Assembly: GCA_034509425.1 (NCBI GenBank)
Contig: JAVTVJ010000117.1
Span: 248,001-312,000, forward strand
Source: Eopsaltria australis
Taxonomy: Eukaryota > Chordata > Aves > Passeriformes > Petroicidae
Length of the DNA stretch: 64,000 nt
Direction: 5' to 3'
Position numbers and translations under genes: made by a program. Each line of letters opens with the position of its first letter. Position 1 is the first letter of the stretch. Below the pieces are notes generated by a model that saw only the letters and a program-made list of their open reading frames with translations, made no database searches and was not told where the DNA came from. Below are positions 1 through 12,300 of this stretch, piece after piece.

Positions 1-435
1 TGCTCCCGCCTGTACCCCGATCCTGTTGGATGTGACTCCCCTTCCCCGCCCCAACTTCGCCCACTTGCTGTTCTGTTATTGGTTAATCTTTGCGGTTAAA
101 AGGGCATGTCTGAGCTGGCTCGGGGCTTCTTCTGCCCCAGGAGTCAGAGAATAAATAGCTCTGTTACCTGGCAGTGGAGTCGTTCCCTTTGTACCTCGCG
201 GTCCCTCCGTGATTCCTAGGGATAACCCAGACGGCCCTCGACGTCCTATCGCCCCGGCGGGATTTACTCCCTCACGTCTAACCACCGAAAGGTCTGGTTA
301 TTCGTGGTCAACCGGGAGAGGATAGGACAACCACCTGCAGAGAGTCTCTAGGCTTCCTGGACCGGAGAACGAAGCCATCCTCCGCCTGCCTGAACCCAAG
401 GCAGCAGCGAGGACCCAAACGGCTTCGGACGATAT
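1..435 (+). mobile_element. Endogenous retrovirus LTR, 5'-truncated by window edge
   Basis: This CpG-rich block differs sharply from the CpG-poor DNA after it. It has the order expected of a retroviral LTR on the plus strand: an inverted CCAAT box (ATTGG, 78-82), a TATA-like TTAAAAG (96-102), a poly(A) signal AATAAA (150-155), then a long GC-rich R/U5-like segment. From memory, the segment with CCTCGCGGTCCCTCCGTGAT and CGCCCCGGCGGGA is typical of songbird ERV LTRs, probably of the ERVK type. I see no primer-binding site or gag after it, so it is either a solo LTR or its internal part is lost. The right boundary near 435 is set by the return to AT-rich sequence, not by a clear CA end. The frame at 76-285 on the minus strand is incidental. 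Confidence 0.7.
78..155 (+). promoter_or_regulatory. LTR promoter box and poly(A) signal
   Basis: The ATTGG (inverted CCAAT) at 78-82 and the TTAAAAG at 96-102 sit 14 bp apart, as in many LTR promoters. The AATAAA at 150-155 would be the retroviral polyadenylation signal, a short distance after the expected start site. Activity today is unknown. Confidence 0.4.
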
Positions 436-659
436 ATTTTTATTTTATTACCAGGTCTCCCAGTTCCTGAAAAATCCTGTAACTATTGGGCTGTTATGTC
501 AAAGAAGCACAGAAGTCAGGTTCTGGATTTCAGGAATTTAGGATTAACTTTCTGGAAAACATTAGTTCCTTCATAAGGTGATAATTCCATTTATTTAAGA
601 CACATTTTCATAACACAAAAGAAGGCTTGGTTGTCTGGTTCCTAACCCCAAAGTAACAA

Positions 660-1210
660 TTCAGTAATGAACACTAAGTGGGGTTCAATGGTTTTGGCCG
701 GCCTTGCCTGGATCCATCACCTGCACCATGGGACCAGAAACACTTTCAAACAACACCTGTTTAAGCTTGGCCTGGTCACCCCACGTTTGGATTTTCTACT
801 ACTGTTTTTCACCTTTACAGCTTTCCCACTGGCTCATTTATGGACATCCAGCCCATAGAGCAGGCAGCTTTCTCTTGGGTAAACTCCCTGTGTGTGCCTT
901 GGAACTCAGCTCCAGCAAGGCCTTTGTCCCTGGATCATGGATGTGTCCTTGGCCTTGCCTCCATTCCTGTTTCTGGCTCCATCTCCTTTAGCTCCTGACT
1001 GGGCTCACCCCTGCTGTGTCTGTCACTGCTCCTGGGCCCCTTTTCCAACACCTGCAGGGGCAGATCCCATGTGCTGAGGCCACTCTTGGCTCTCAGCTCC
1101 ATGTCCCTAAGGGAGGGACCTATGACCTTGCTGCTCCCTTACAGGCAGATACTTTTCAGGTATTTTCAGGTATTGCTGCATCCTGTGCTGAGAGTGGCAG
1201 GAATGTTTGA
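660..1210. other. GC-richer unique or unrecognised repeat block
   Basis: This 550-bp block is markedly richer in G and C than its flanks. It is full of short CCTGG, CAGCTCC and GCTCCTG words and is open in overlapping plus-strand frames (667-858, 704-991, 892-1077, 1016-1210). The frames switch register and encode low-complexity Cys/Leu/Pro/Trp-rich peptides, which argues against coding. It may be an old LTR or another bird repeat that I do not recognise. It lies directly after the edge LTR, so it could be part of the same retroviral insertion, but no gag, pol or env similarity is visible. Confidence 0.3.
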
Positions 1211-1214
1211 GCCC

Positions 1215-4200
1215 TGATCTGAGCAAGGCTGGCCAAAGGGTTCCTTAGGTGATTTAGGCATTTAAATTTCCAGATGGCCTTAGGTAGGTGCCCAGATGCT
1301 CACCTCCACCTAAAAGGTGGTGATGTGGTGTCAGAGAGCAGCAGGGAATTAGGCATTTAGAGAAAATAGCCCCTAAAAATAGAGATGCAGGAGCTATCCA
1401 TTCTGAGCCATCTTTAGAATACAATCTGACACACACGTTTTGTCTCTGCTGCATTTAGAGCATCTTCATTTTATTTTACTCTGTGGTTTTGGTGTTTATC
1501 CACCTTCTGGACCTTAACGTGACTCTCCATTCAATTTTCTGACTGGCTTTTGTCAATTACACCATTAAATCTTTTTATGGCGGAATTTGTATTACAGGTG
1601 TGTCCAGTAATTACCAGAAAAACAACTCACCTACTGCTACAGGTCTCTAAGCACTACTCTATGAAGATATAATTGTGCCAGAAACAGTGATGTCTGTTTA
1701 TATAAGTGTTGGTTTCAGTCTGACTAATGATTTTTTCTGAGAGCTGAAATTCCTTTTCAGTTTTCTGTGCCTCACATTTCTACAGCTGCAAGAGGGAAAT
1801 CATATTTACAAGTGCCACAGGATAACACAAAATAATAAAACTTACTGAGCATCATGTATCACATAACATATTCTTTGAGAAATAATATATTTCTAGAAGT
1901 GCGAGCCCTCAACTTTTCTGAGGTTTTAGCACATTGATGGAGAAGAGGGGAATTGCATTAGCTGCAATTGCACAGATATTCATATTCACAATTGAATCCA
2001 CACCTATTTATGACTGGAATTTTCAGTTTGAAGAGCAAGAAAAATCTGGTACAAGTGACAGAATCAGATCTTATATCTTTTCCTTCCAGCTGCTAAAGGA
2101 ATTTGTGATGCAAAAGACACAGGGTGCAGCAGGTTGGTGTATTTGGGATTCAGCATTTCCTTCAAAGCCTGCTCCTAGAGCTGCTGTAATGATATGGTGA
2201 ATGTTGATTTCTATTAAATACATTGCAAATATGTACAGCATGTTCTGTCCCTGGGAAGATGCCACTGTGAAGAGATATCACAGCTGAATTGCCAGAGAAT
2301 TCAAGTGTGATGGGGAGGGGGAGGAGGAAGGAAGGCACAAAGAACAAAATGTCCCTACAGCCACCCACCAGGACACACTTGGAGTGAGATATGAATCAGC
2401 AGCAGCCAAGGAAGCCCTGATGCCTGAAGGGGATTATGTAAGAACCTGAGATAAGTGGTGCCACTGGCACCTTTGGGTATTTCTCAGGCATTTAACTGTG
2501 TCATTGAACCTGAGAAGTGATACTCTGCACTCTCCCCTAGCCTATGAAGACAGCCAAGCAGCTGTTAAGGGTGATAACTTTAATAAGGAACGCAGAGCAG
2601 ACAGACCTGTAAATTAGGCATCTCAGGTGAATGCTCTTTGGTTGTTCTGAATGCAAACCTCAAGCCTGAACCTGTTTTAACATTTTGTGTACTGCTCTTT
2701 ACTACCCAGTCTTGCAGATCTTGGTCTCCTTGGGAAGGTACAATACCTTCCCCATTCCAGTGTTCTGGTGCAAAGAGTAAATATCAAACAATAATATCAA
2801 GGCATAATTACCGCAATGATAAGACATTTTAAGAATAATCATAAAAGAACATAAGGTCTTCACTTAAAAGGTGTGCCTCTGCTTTTACTGACCATGACAA
2901 AATAGGGATTCCTGCAGAACCTTGAGACAAAAGAATCAGCAATTTTCATTGATGGCATCTACACAGCAAAGTCAGTAGGGATGCAGGGATATCTCACTGA
3001 TATCTCTGAAGTCAGATATTCAACCAGGTCTCCTTGGCTTATGAGTATGACCCTCTGTAGGTCCTTTCCTCCTCTACTGGGGAGGCCAAAGTGACTGAAC
3101 TATCCAGATAAAAAGCATACAAAAGTGATTATAACCATGATAAATCACAATTGTCAGCATATATTTCTGAGATGGTAATCTTAATTTTGATGTTCAGCTG
3201 CTAGTTTTGAGGTTACTTTATTATATCTAATAAGACACTAGGCTGTGTATGATTTGGGTATCAGTGCCATAGCAGCACAATCAGAACCACTTTCAGCACT
3301 ATATTTACAAAGTCACTGAATGTTTGTGATACTTTGCATTCTCTTTGTGGGACACCAGAAAACAAACCCGGGGCTCTGCAGTTGTCCGTGCTGTGATTCC
3401 AGCTTTTTTCTAGGAATGGCTGTCCTGTACTCTTCTGAAATTTTCTCTGACTCTGGGCTGAAGAAACAGGAATAGGCAAAGGAACAAAAATTAAAAGAAA
3501 GAAGTGTCAATATTACTGGAAGTAATTCACACAAAAGTGTCACAGGCAGGTGACTTCAATAGGTGATTTCAGGCTACAAGGAGCTCAACCACAAGTAAAG
3601 CTTCAGTAATTGTGTAAAAACAAAAGAAAGAGTTGGAGTTCATCACCTTGGTGCTCAGTGGGTACATGCGACCAAGGTCATAAGTGTTGCACACTGATGG
3701 CTGATGTCACTCACCATTTAAGGCAAAATCCCTTATGTACGAGGGAGAAGTTGTTTATTTATCAAACATATAACTGCAGGTGGAAAAATACAGAGAAATT
3801 TCAGTGGAGACAGAGAAGGGGAAGACAATAAACAGGTGGAAATACCAGAGAAAGAAGTCAAAAAAAGTATCACTTCACATGGGAAATTCTATCTCGTTTT
3901 ACACAAGGTGCAATATGAGGTTTTACACAATGATCATTGATAAGCAATATATGATGAAACACTATATCAACTCAATGACCTGAAAATGTCTGATTTTTAT
4001 ATACCTGAAATGATGTATCCTAAAGGCAGGGATTTCTCATTTATGATTGACTGTAGTCAGGTTATTGTCAATTTGCAGAAAGGCCCTATACAAATGAAGA
4101 GTGAGATGAAATCTTTGAACACAATAGGAAAGACAGAATTTATATTGTTTGATCTTTGCTTTCAGGCATTTTTTATTGGTACTATCATTATTTACTTTGA

Positions 4201-4520
4201 TTTCAACACTTCAAAAACTTTACATGTAGAATAAGCTTTAATGCTTTTTTAGTTCTGTCCAGAGACTCAATAAGGTGAGATTTTGTTTTTGATAAGTCTT
4301 CACCCTGTCATTGTACCTGTTACCATTTTAGTACTGGTGTTACTGTGGATTGACCAAGTTATTTGATAAAAGCCAGAAAGTTGTTTCCAGTTTGAATAAT
4401 GTCTGATCTGGAAATAGTGTTAAGGCAATTAAAAGCATCCAAAATGAGAAAAGATCTGTTGAAGCCACTAGGCTGAAATTAATGAGGTTTGTACAGACCT
4501 ATAGCTGTACAAGTTCTCTG
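1215..4520. other. No gene seen; AT-rich unique sequence
   Basis: The longest frame is 88 codons (1934-2200 plus) and shows no recognisable protein. The 1200-1430 segment, with repeated GGCATTTA words and a GGTAGGTGCC motif, could be a very old interspersed repeat, but no family was recognised. Nothing else stands out. Confidence 0.5.
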
Positions 4521-4524
4521 ATGA

Positions 4525-5167
4525 CTACTTTAGTTCCTTGCATATGGTAGGTGAGACTACAGCCTTTTCCACATTCCTGAAATCAGAGTGCTGCTTATTT
4601 ACAGAGAGCATTTTTCCCCTTTCCTTGTTAACTGTGTTCCTGGCTCCACACCAAAGTTTGTTTGAAAGGGGAAGTTCAAAGCTACTTAGAAGATTGGACA
4701 CCCATTCTATTTCAGACGTTAAATACATCATTAAGTGTTCACCATGGTCTCAGAAATCCACAGTTAATTTCCCCCCTACAGCATCCATCCTCCATTTCTT
4801 GCAGCTTGCTGTAATCTGGTGTGTAAAGCTTCCAAAAGTTGTGGAACAGCCTATTTTGAAAGAACTTGTAAGCAGGAACACATGAATGGGCATCAGGTGC
4901 AGCTATGAATTTAATGAATGGTTTGTTGGAAATGACATTAAATAGCAACATCCGTCTGCAGATGAGCTCTGTAATGTCCTTATTTCCAGCCCAGGCAGAT
5001 GGAGGATTTGCAACGTGCTCTCTGTTTTCTGTTTTCTGTTTCACACAGCACTGCTTGCCTGTAAATTCATCCACAATTGTGCTAAAAAAGATTTGGACCC
5101 TGACTGTCCAGTCTTTTATTTTTGCAGCTTTCTCTTCAAAATAATGAGTCGAAGAAGAATGTAACAA
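4525..5167 (-). pseudogene. Possible decayed hAT-type (BED finger/ZBED-like) transposase fragment
   Basis: The minus strand is open for 142 codons from 5167 to 4739, starting at a TTG rather than ATG. A second open frame (4731-4525) follows, shifted by one base. About residues 66-105 read ITELICRRMLLFNVISNKPF, then KFIAA, then ending near NRLF. This has the spacing of the hAT transposase N-terminal region, which in that superfamily follows a BED zinc finger and reads roughly as a short helix, an Leu/Pro-Phe-x-x-Val stretch, then Phe-x-x-Phe/Leu. Possible zinc ligands (Cys-Cys at about 40) are upstream but no clean BED finger is seen. The catalytic Asp/Glu residues and the C-terminal dimerisation domain are not visible. 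This is a similarity judged by eye; chance openness is the main alternative. Opposite-strand frames at 4538-4885 and 4905-5144 are read as shadows. Confidence 0.25.
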
Positions 5168-5169
5168 GG

Positions 5170-8100
5170 TTCATCATTAGAATTAAACTGGTTTAGGATT
5201 TTGTGCTGTTCCAAAACAAATTACATTTTTTTTTTCCCTCCCAAACACTTTAGCTTGAAGAGGGGGGTTGACGGGAAAACTGTCAGGTTCTTTTTAAAAT
5301 TTTCATTAATTTATGATGTTAAAGTACTTTTAGAAGTGTTAGGAAACCAAAAATTGGGGCATTCCACATGAGATATTAAGACCAGTGACGTGGTAGCATG
5401 TAGCAGGTCACATCATACAACTCCTGTAGACCATTGTGGTAAATTCCTTTTTAATGTAGACATTCAAAAATATCCCAGTTTTTTTTTTTAATTATTAGCA
5501 ATTTCTACCCAAATACCTTCTAATTTCTATCTAAATACCATAATATTTATATATGGTTGTGTAATGGGGAAAGAAGAAGTGAAAAACTTTTCCCAGAAAT
5601 TATTTCTATGGTACAGGAGTGGATCAGGTACTGCTTTCTTCCTTAGTCCTTGCCAAGGAGAAGAAAAGAGTTAATCCCTCATACACTGTGTGAAATGTAG
5701 CCTGTTTTTCCTATGATTCAAATAAAAAGGCTAATGGAGGGAAAGAAAGAGCATATTGAATATTGATTTTTTGTCTCAAACATAAGGAAGTTCATTTTGT
5801 GAATGGATATAAAAAAGAACTGCTTATTAATGATAACCTGCTTCTAAATGGCTTCTGAAAGTTTCTGGTCAGCATTTGGACCAAGTTTAATCTCATGCAC
5901 ACTCAACTGTCATCTCTCTTGCTCTAGATAGCACATAATTTAAACCAATTTTTTGAAGGACCATGTTACTGAGTTGGTGAGATGAGATTTCTCAGAGACA
6001 GACAAAAGCAGTGGAAAGGTGTGAAAATATTCATTGGTAAGACTATACCGGTTAAAATATCAAATGTAAAACATCTTTCTATAAAATTCAGTTCCAGGTA
6101 GAAAAATAGTCAAATTCCCAATCTCACTCCTACCATGTTAACACAGCTTCACTTGACTTCAAAACTACACCAAGTACACAAATAACACAAATACACAGCA
6201 CTGTTGAAGTCAAGGGGTCTCTGATGACTCACATCAGTTGGAGCTGCAGTTCAGCTTCTTGTTTGCAGAAACTTCCAAACTTGGAAACTCTTTTTCACGT
6301 TTCTAGCAAAGTCAAAATAGGTCTTTGTGAAATAACTGCAGCCAACAGTAAATGATGTATGAAATGAAATATCTCATCCATCCCATACATGAAGAATGTG
6401 CAGAGGAAGCTTTGCAGCTCTCACCACGCAGTTTCAGACGAGTTGTTGAGGCAGAACCATCATTTGCATGGAGTGATGGGAGGAAGGGGGTGATGCTGTC
6501 ATTCTCATCTGCTGTCAGGTGTGGCTCTTCCATACAGAGGGAGTCAGATTTTATCTCTTCCCCACTTCTTCTAATAAATACTGTTCTATATTCTGTCTAG
6601 TAACCTCCATAGAGTTTGATGGACTTTGAGCCTGAAATACTGGGGATTTATTCAAGATTATAAAAATATTTTATATAAAATTACATTTTTGCCTACAACA
6701 GATCTTAGCACATGTGTGCACTACACAATGTGTTAAAGACCCCTAGTATTTCCATCAATAAACTGGCCTATTTAGTGTATTGACATACAATTGTATTTTC
6801 TCAGGTGACAAAGCCACCACTGATTTACCAGTTTGGTGACATGTCTGAGCTGATATTGCTTACAAGGCCTTACTCAAGCAGCAGCAGTTCTGCACTATGT
6901 ACCTTTCACATCCTTCAAAAAGTCTGCATTTCACCTGATTTTCTTCCGTTTTAGACAACTGGTTTATGTAACTTACCTGTTTCTATGACTAGGCATTTCC
7001 AAAGAGTAGTTCATCTTACTAAATATAAACACCTATCTTTACTAAATATAAACACCTATCTGAATATTTTTTATGAACTTAATCACAGTAATTGTCTAGA
7101 GAGCTGGTTTAAACCATCCCAGTACAGTGAAGTTAGGTGTGGTGAACCTTACCTGTAAGAAATAATTCAACAGTAATAGTAAGATTTCTGCTGCATGCAA
7201 CCAAAAATAAGGAAATTGAAAATTGTACTATTTGATTCTGTAAGAGAAGAAAATTGAGTACTAACAAGTACTGAAACTTTAAACAGAGCCACAGCAAGGC
7301 TGGAGAAGCTCCTGAGAAGGAACATTTGTTTAAAGACTTTGCTCATTTTTAGTGGCATGAAGTCTTCATGTCCTAATGTGGTGGGCAAGTGACCTTTGCA
7401 GGATGCTTATGATTTTGAAAACCTGAATCTGCAGATGTCTGACATTTTTGTCAGCACCTCTGCTATAACAACCATGTCTGGGCCACACAAGATAGACCTT
7501 TAACCAGGATTATGCAACACTTTTCTGCCTATCTCCATAAGTTCTTCTCACCAAAAATATTATGGATTGGCACAGATTAGACTCTGTGTGCTGACTACAT
7601 GGGGATTGGTTTCAAGTAGCACTCAAGTAATCAGCAAAGCAGCTTATACTCAGAGTTTAAGCATCACTAGAATTCACACTGTTTTGGTGCATAACATTTC
7701 TAAATTCTTACTCTGTTTTATTATTCATTTGACTGTGAAGGTCTGCTTGGCAGAGATGTGGTAGGAAATTTAGCCATCAGGCTTAGGGTGCTTCTGAGTT
7801 GCAGTGTGCTCTTCCTGAAGCTTTGTCAGTAACAGTTTGCTTGCCTCTGAAAGCAGAGTGATTTGATCACTTTTGGCAGACACAGTTCCCCCATGTACTT
7901 TGTTTTTGTTCCAAGAATGCCAAGAAAATGTTCTTTCTTTCAGAAAATAGTCTTCTCCCTGCTGAACTCATATTAAGATATCCTCAGAGGGCTTTGCTGT
8001 CACCTTCTGTAGGTTAAAACAACAGGATGTCCCCCTTCCTCCCCCTAACTTTGAGTAACATCACACTGGGTTGCCTTTTAAAGTTTTTGGGCTGCAGTCT

Positions 8101-8860
8101 GTTACCTATGTGCAGACAAATCCACCATCTAAGAACCTGAAAACTACATCTGTCTTTTAGTAGAGGAGAATCAGCATGCAGAGTTATTTGGCATCCTCAT
8201 TCTCTTCCACTCTGTAGGAGATGAGACTGTGGCAGCTGCTGCTGTGGTTTCTGGGCAGTGGAGGCACATCCAAGTTAAGGAGAAGTTGTTTTGCTAAGGC
8301 AGAAGTGACCATTTGGTCTGTCCATTCCCACATGTCACAACATTTTCTGTGCTGTTTGGTGCAGTCTGCCTGGGTCACAAACCAGCTAATTCCAAAGAAG
8401 TTCATCTACATTTTTACTAGGTCACAGGTACAGCTGAGATTCATGACACTGGGTAAGAAACAGATTTCCATAACTCCTGCCATTTACATATCTCAAGAAT
8501 AAGTATCTACCTACTTCCAAAGAGGATGGAGGCGTTGACAAGCTGCTGCTGACATGAATCAGCTGGTCAGAGCAAGAGCTCCACAGACGAAAGAGGATGA
8601 AGTTGAAGAGTTCAGATGAATGTGAGGGAAAAGCAAAGTGACAGCATGAGGAAGGAAAGCATGTTCTCCATTCCTAGAGCAGGCCATTGCAAAAGAAAAG
8701 CTTATCCCCTCTCTCTGCATCTGGGAGTTTTCAGGGGCTTTGACACACAAAGTTATCATGTGTTGATTTATTGGTTGAACCTCAGCAACTGCTCATGGTC
8801 AACAGGATGTGCTTTGACTTAAGTCTCTTTTACTCTTTGTAAAAGATGTGAAAGTACTTT
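5170..8860. other. No gene seen; AT-rich sequence with minor repeats
   Basis: Frames here stay under 95 codons. Splice-donor-like words occur on the minus strand (CAG|GTAAGT read from 6971-6979, and CAG|GTAAGG near 7150), but no matching open exon was found beside them. A 23-bp tandem duplication at 7016-7061 is listed separately. Confidence 0.5.
7016..7061. repeat. Perfect 23-bp tandem duplication
   Basis: Two identical, directly adjacent 23-bp copies (7016-7038 and 7039-7061), each beginning TTACTAAATA and ending CACCTATCT. The perfect identity suggests a recent replication slippage event or an assembly artefact. Confidence 0.9.
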
Positions 8861-8867
8861 TGATGCC

Positions 8868-8873
8868 TTTATT
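8868..8873 (-). terminator. Poly(A) signal AATAAA (minus strand)
   Basis: TTTATT on the plus strand reads AATAAA on the minus strand, about 65 bases past the stop of the exon candidate at 8938-9154. The hexamer is common in AT-rich DNA, so its weight comes only from its position. Confidence 0.25.
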
Positions 8874-8937
8874 TTAGAGTAGAGATCCATCTTATGGTAT
8901 TTGGAGAGAAGTTTCACTTAGGAATCTCTTATCTACT

Positions 8938-9154
8938 TCAGTAGGTAAAAGAAGACCATGAGATACAGTCACCGTGAGCAGAGAACAGACAATCCTTGTC
9001 CTCCCAGTCCTTTTTGAAAATTATGTCCTCACCCAGAAGCAGGCACATCACTTTCCCAAAATTGTCTGCAGTGGAAGACATGCACATGGATAATGCTGCC
9101 AGCTCAACAATGTCCTTTGAGCTCTGGGTCACCGTTTCAAACCACCTCAAATAC
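8938..9154 (-). CDS. Possible terminal coding exon of an unrecognised gene
   Basis: Read on the minus strand, a pyrimidine-rich run ending in TTACTAG (AG at 9156-9155) is followed by 72 codons. They begin YLRWFETVTQSSKDIVELAA and end CISWSSFTY at a stop just above 8937. The frame enters the exon with a split codon. It continues open upstream to 9384, but that upstream part lacks an ATG and is Leu/Ile-rich intron-like sequence. Composition is balanced, with charged, Cys and Trp residues, unlike the surrounding noise peptides. An internal GTGAGG could serve as a donor instead, giving a shorter internal exon. A poly(A) signal follows the stop. I do not recognise the protein. An isolated 72-codon open stretch is well within chance, so this is a candidate only. 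Confidence 0.22.
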
Positions 9155-9389
9155 CTAGTAAGACAATAAAATAAGGACAAGATTACTTTTAATACCAAAT
9201 AGTCAATAATAATGCGTGATATATCCATGTCATGCAGATACAAAAGGAGGAAAAAAAGCATCTCTAAGACCCGTGCTTTCTTACAGTTCATGATAAATGC
9301 GGGGTTGGGGTGGGGGATTGAAGAAAGACACAGGCAGAATTTGTTTTGAATTGCCCTTTTCAGAGAAGTTGCCCCTACAGTCAAAGCAT

Positions 9390-12300
9390 TTTATCAGTTT
9401 GCCAATATTTAGATGAGACAGAGGAATTCAGAGCAATCCAAACTTTAACAAAAAGGAAGAGAAAGAAAGACTAAATATTTTGAAAAACCAAAAACAAGCA
9501 AGCAGGCAAAGAAACAAACAAAAAGCTTTAAAAGAGAGCTCCTAAGAGAAATGGTGAAAATCCCTAAGCATTCAGGGAAATGAATATCCTACTATATCCT
9601 ACATATTTTCTAGCTCAGGTTTCTATAAATATGTGACATAAACCAATGAGGGAAATCTATTAGCTTTGGTTCTCTGCAGCAAAAGAATAACATCAATGTA
9701 ATTCTGTTACTAAAGATCTAAAGACTAAAGATTGTATGTATGTATTTATTTATTTATTTCCTCCAGGTGGTGAAAGAAGTCTAGATTACAACAGCCCGTG
9801 TGAAAATAAAATCCTAAAATAATAATTATACTACTTTTGTGAACTGATGTTCCCAATCCTGTCCTGAAACATCAGATTTCTGTGGCTGCAGCTGAGGGGA
9901 GATCCGTGAAATTCAGGAACTGTGCCTGTTTTTGCTAAGCAGCGGAGCAGGTTCATGTTTCTTTGCAACTTCACTGTGAACTTTAATCTTCATGTTCATG
10001 TATGTCTGGTTAAATACCTTCAAGGCTTTCACTCTATGCTCCTTATGACTACATTCCCATTAAATCTGGCATTTCACTGTTGTTTCAGAGATTGAACAGA
10101 GATTGTCTTATACATAGCTTGAACCTTTGATATTTGCATCCAAGTGTGCTCAAGGAACATCACTGTATAGTTACAGAAATATTCTATGTAACAAACATAC
10201 TATAAGAAAGAAATAAAGTCTTAGATCAGAGTCTTTTGTACTCTGAATAGGTTTGTTATTTTTAATACTATCTTTTTCTTGTTAACTTAGAAGGTTTGCC
10301 ATCATATCTCATTTCAGCAGAAATGATTATTCAGAGGATCTGGTCATTCTTGACAGCAAAAGCATATTTTATGTAGTTCTTTATAGATTTCTTTTATCTT
10401 TACTCTGTCCCAAAGAGAAATAAACAAAATCATACAGGTCCAGCTGTATGAATTTCAGTTCATCAGAGATGTTGGAAGGAAAGCAGTATCTTATCAATTG
10501 GAAAAGGCATCAAAAAGTCAGAGAAAAATACAATATATTATCCAGGCAGCTGCACTGACAGTGCAAATGAAAGATTAATAGTTCGTATGTTTCTCATTGT
10601 GATACATTGACACCTCTGACCAAAGGGAGGGAAAATATCCTTTTGTTAGAATTAAATAGTGATTTTTCAGTCAGACAGCTGCACTAGATTCTTAAGGGGG
10701 TTAGCAATCAAAGAGAGATCAAGACCTACATTTTCCTAAAGTCTGCTATGCAATCACTTTCATAGTGAAAATAAGTCTAAGCAAGCAATTACATGTCTAA
10801 ATTATTTTATGCACATTATCACAGGCTTTCTGTTTCAAAACAGTAGTTCCATGGAACTACTGGCATGGTTTTACTAGAAGAAATACTGTTGCATGTGAGA
10901 CTTTGCAGTAGATAATCACAGAATTCATTTTGTGTTGCCTGTTTATAGGTTTTATTTTACTTTAATAGGCCTGGTAGTGGATGTGGAGTTGAGCAGCACA
11001 CCTTTTAAATGGCCTAGGGTCAGATTAATTCAGGGCACTTCAGATGTTTTCTTGTTTCAGTTTTACAAGGTAAGGTATTGATATTGTAAAAGTGGAGTGT
11101 AAACAGGCTGTATGACACTTGTCTGAGCAGCAGGGCATGCTCCAGTGCATGTGGGAGTGCAACTGTGTCCTCCCCTCTTTGCCAGTGGTGATGTGACAAA
11201 CCCCTCCTGTGCACCCCCAGGGCTGCAGCACAGATGAACCCTGTTCTAAACATGGGGTGCCCTGGGGAGACACTCTTTTGGATCAGGGCTGATGGATTCG
11301 TTCCAGCTGAGGTGGTCTAAAGATTTGTGTGGGTATAACAGACTCCTGGCAACCATGAGGGATGGGGCACAAGTTTCTTGTGGAGCACACCTGGAGTCCT
11401 GTCCCTGGTGTTACACTGCAAAAGGGCCACTGTGTGCTTGCAATTACCAATTCCTCTCTCATCATCACCCAGTAAATGCAGCACCAGGTTCTGCAGTGAA
11501 GGCAAAAGGGAAAAATGGGCCAGAACAATGCAAAATCACTTTGTGACCAAATATTGATTTTGGATACAGAACTAAATAAAATAAACCCCTCTCTGACCCT
11601 AACCTTTCTGTCTGTATCTGCAGATCTGAGAATTTTCCTCTACATGATGATTCATTGCTCTGTAATGATATTCCCTTTGTAGAGTGTCAATACATAATTA
11701 GAGGTGTGTGCTGTAGATCACTGTGTTGATCTTACAACAAAATGTGAAGGTTCAGAGCCACTCCCATAAATAAGTAAAACTCCATTGAAAGCAATACAGC
11801 CATGGTGATCACATCTTGTGTATCTTAATTTCCTTCTTTTCATGCAAATTACTGTTTTCTGAACTCAGATAACTTGTTTTTCTAAATTTATCCACCACAA
11901 TGCTAGATTTTATAGAAATAAATAATTACAGAGAATAGCTATAGGTAAAAATACAAAGTTTAAATATGAAATTTTGTGCCATACTGCAAAAAAAGCAACT
12001 GATATGACAGCCTACTCTCATTAAAGTATATTAATTATGGGAATAGATTTATTCAAATTATGCTTTCTATGTGTAAGTACAATATATAACAGATTTTTGA
12101 ATACTTATGCAAGCATGGAAGAAAGATAATTGAAATCCCTCACCTTATGTTTCAGTTAGTTAGTCAATTCCCATTTCCTAATGCCATATATGAAACACTA
12201 TGTTCCAAATAAAGTGCTAATAGTGAAATATCTCTGATTTTAATCCAGAAGTATGATTTCGACACTGTGAAACCAACAGGAAAAATGGATTTTGATATTA

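Noticed and set aside
6971..6979. Consensus splice donor CAG|GTAAGT on the minus strand
   Set aside because: No open exon with an acceptor could be paired with it, so it is probably a chance word.
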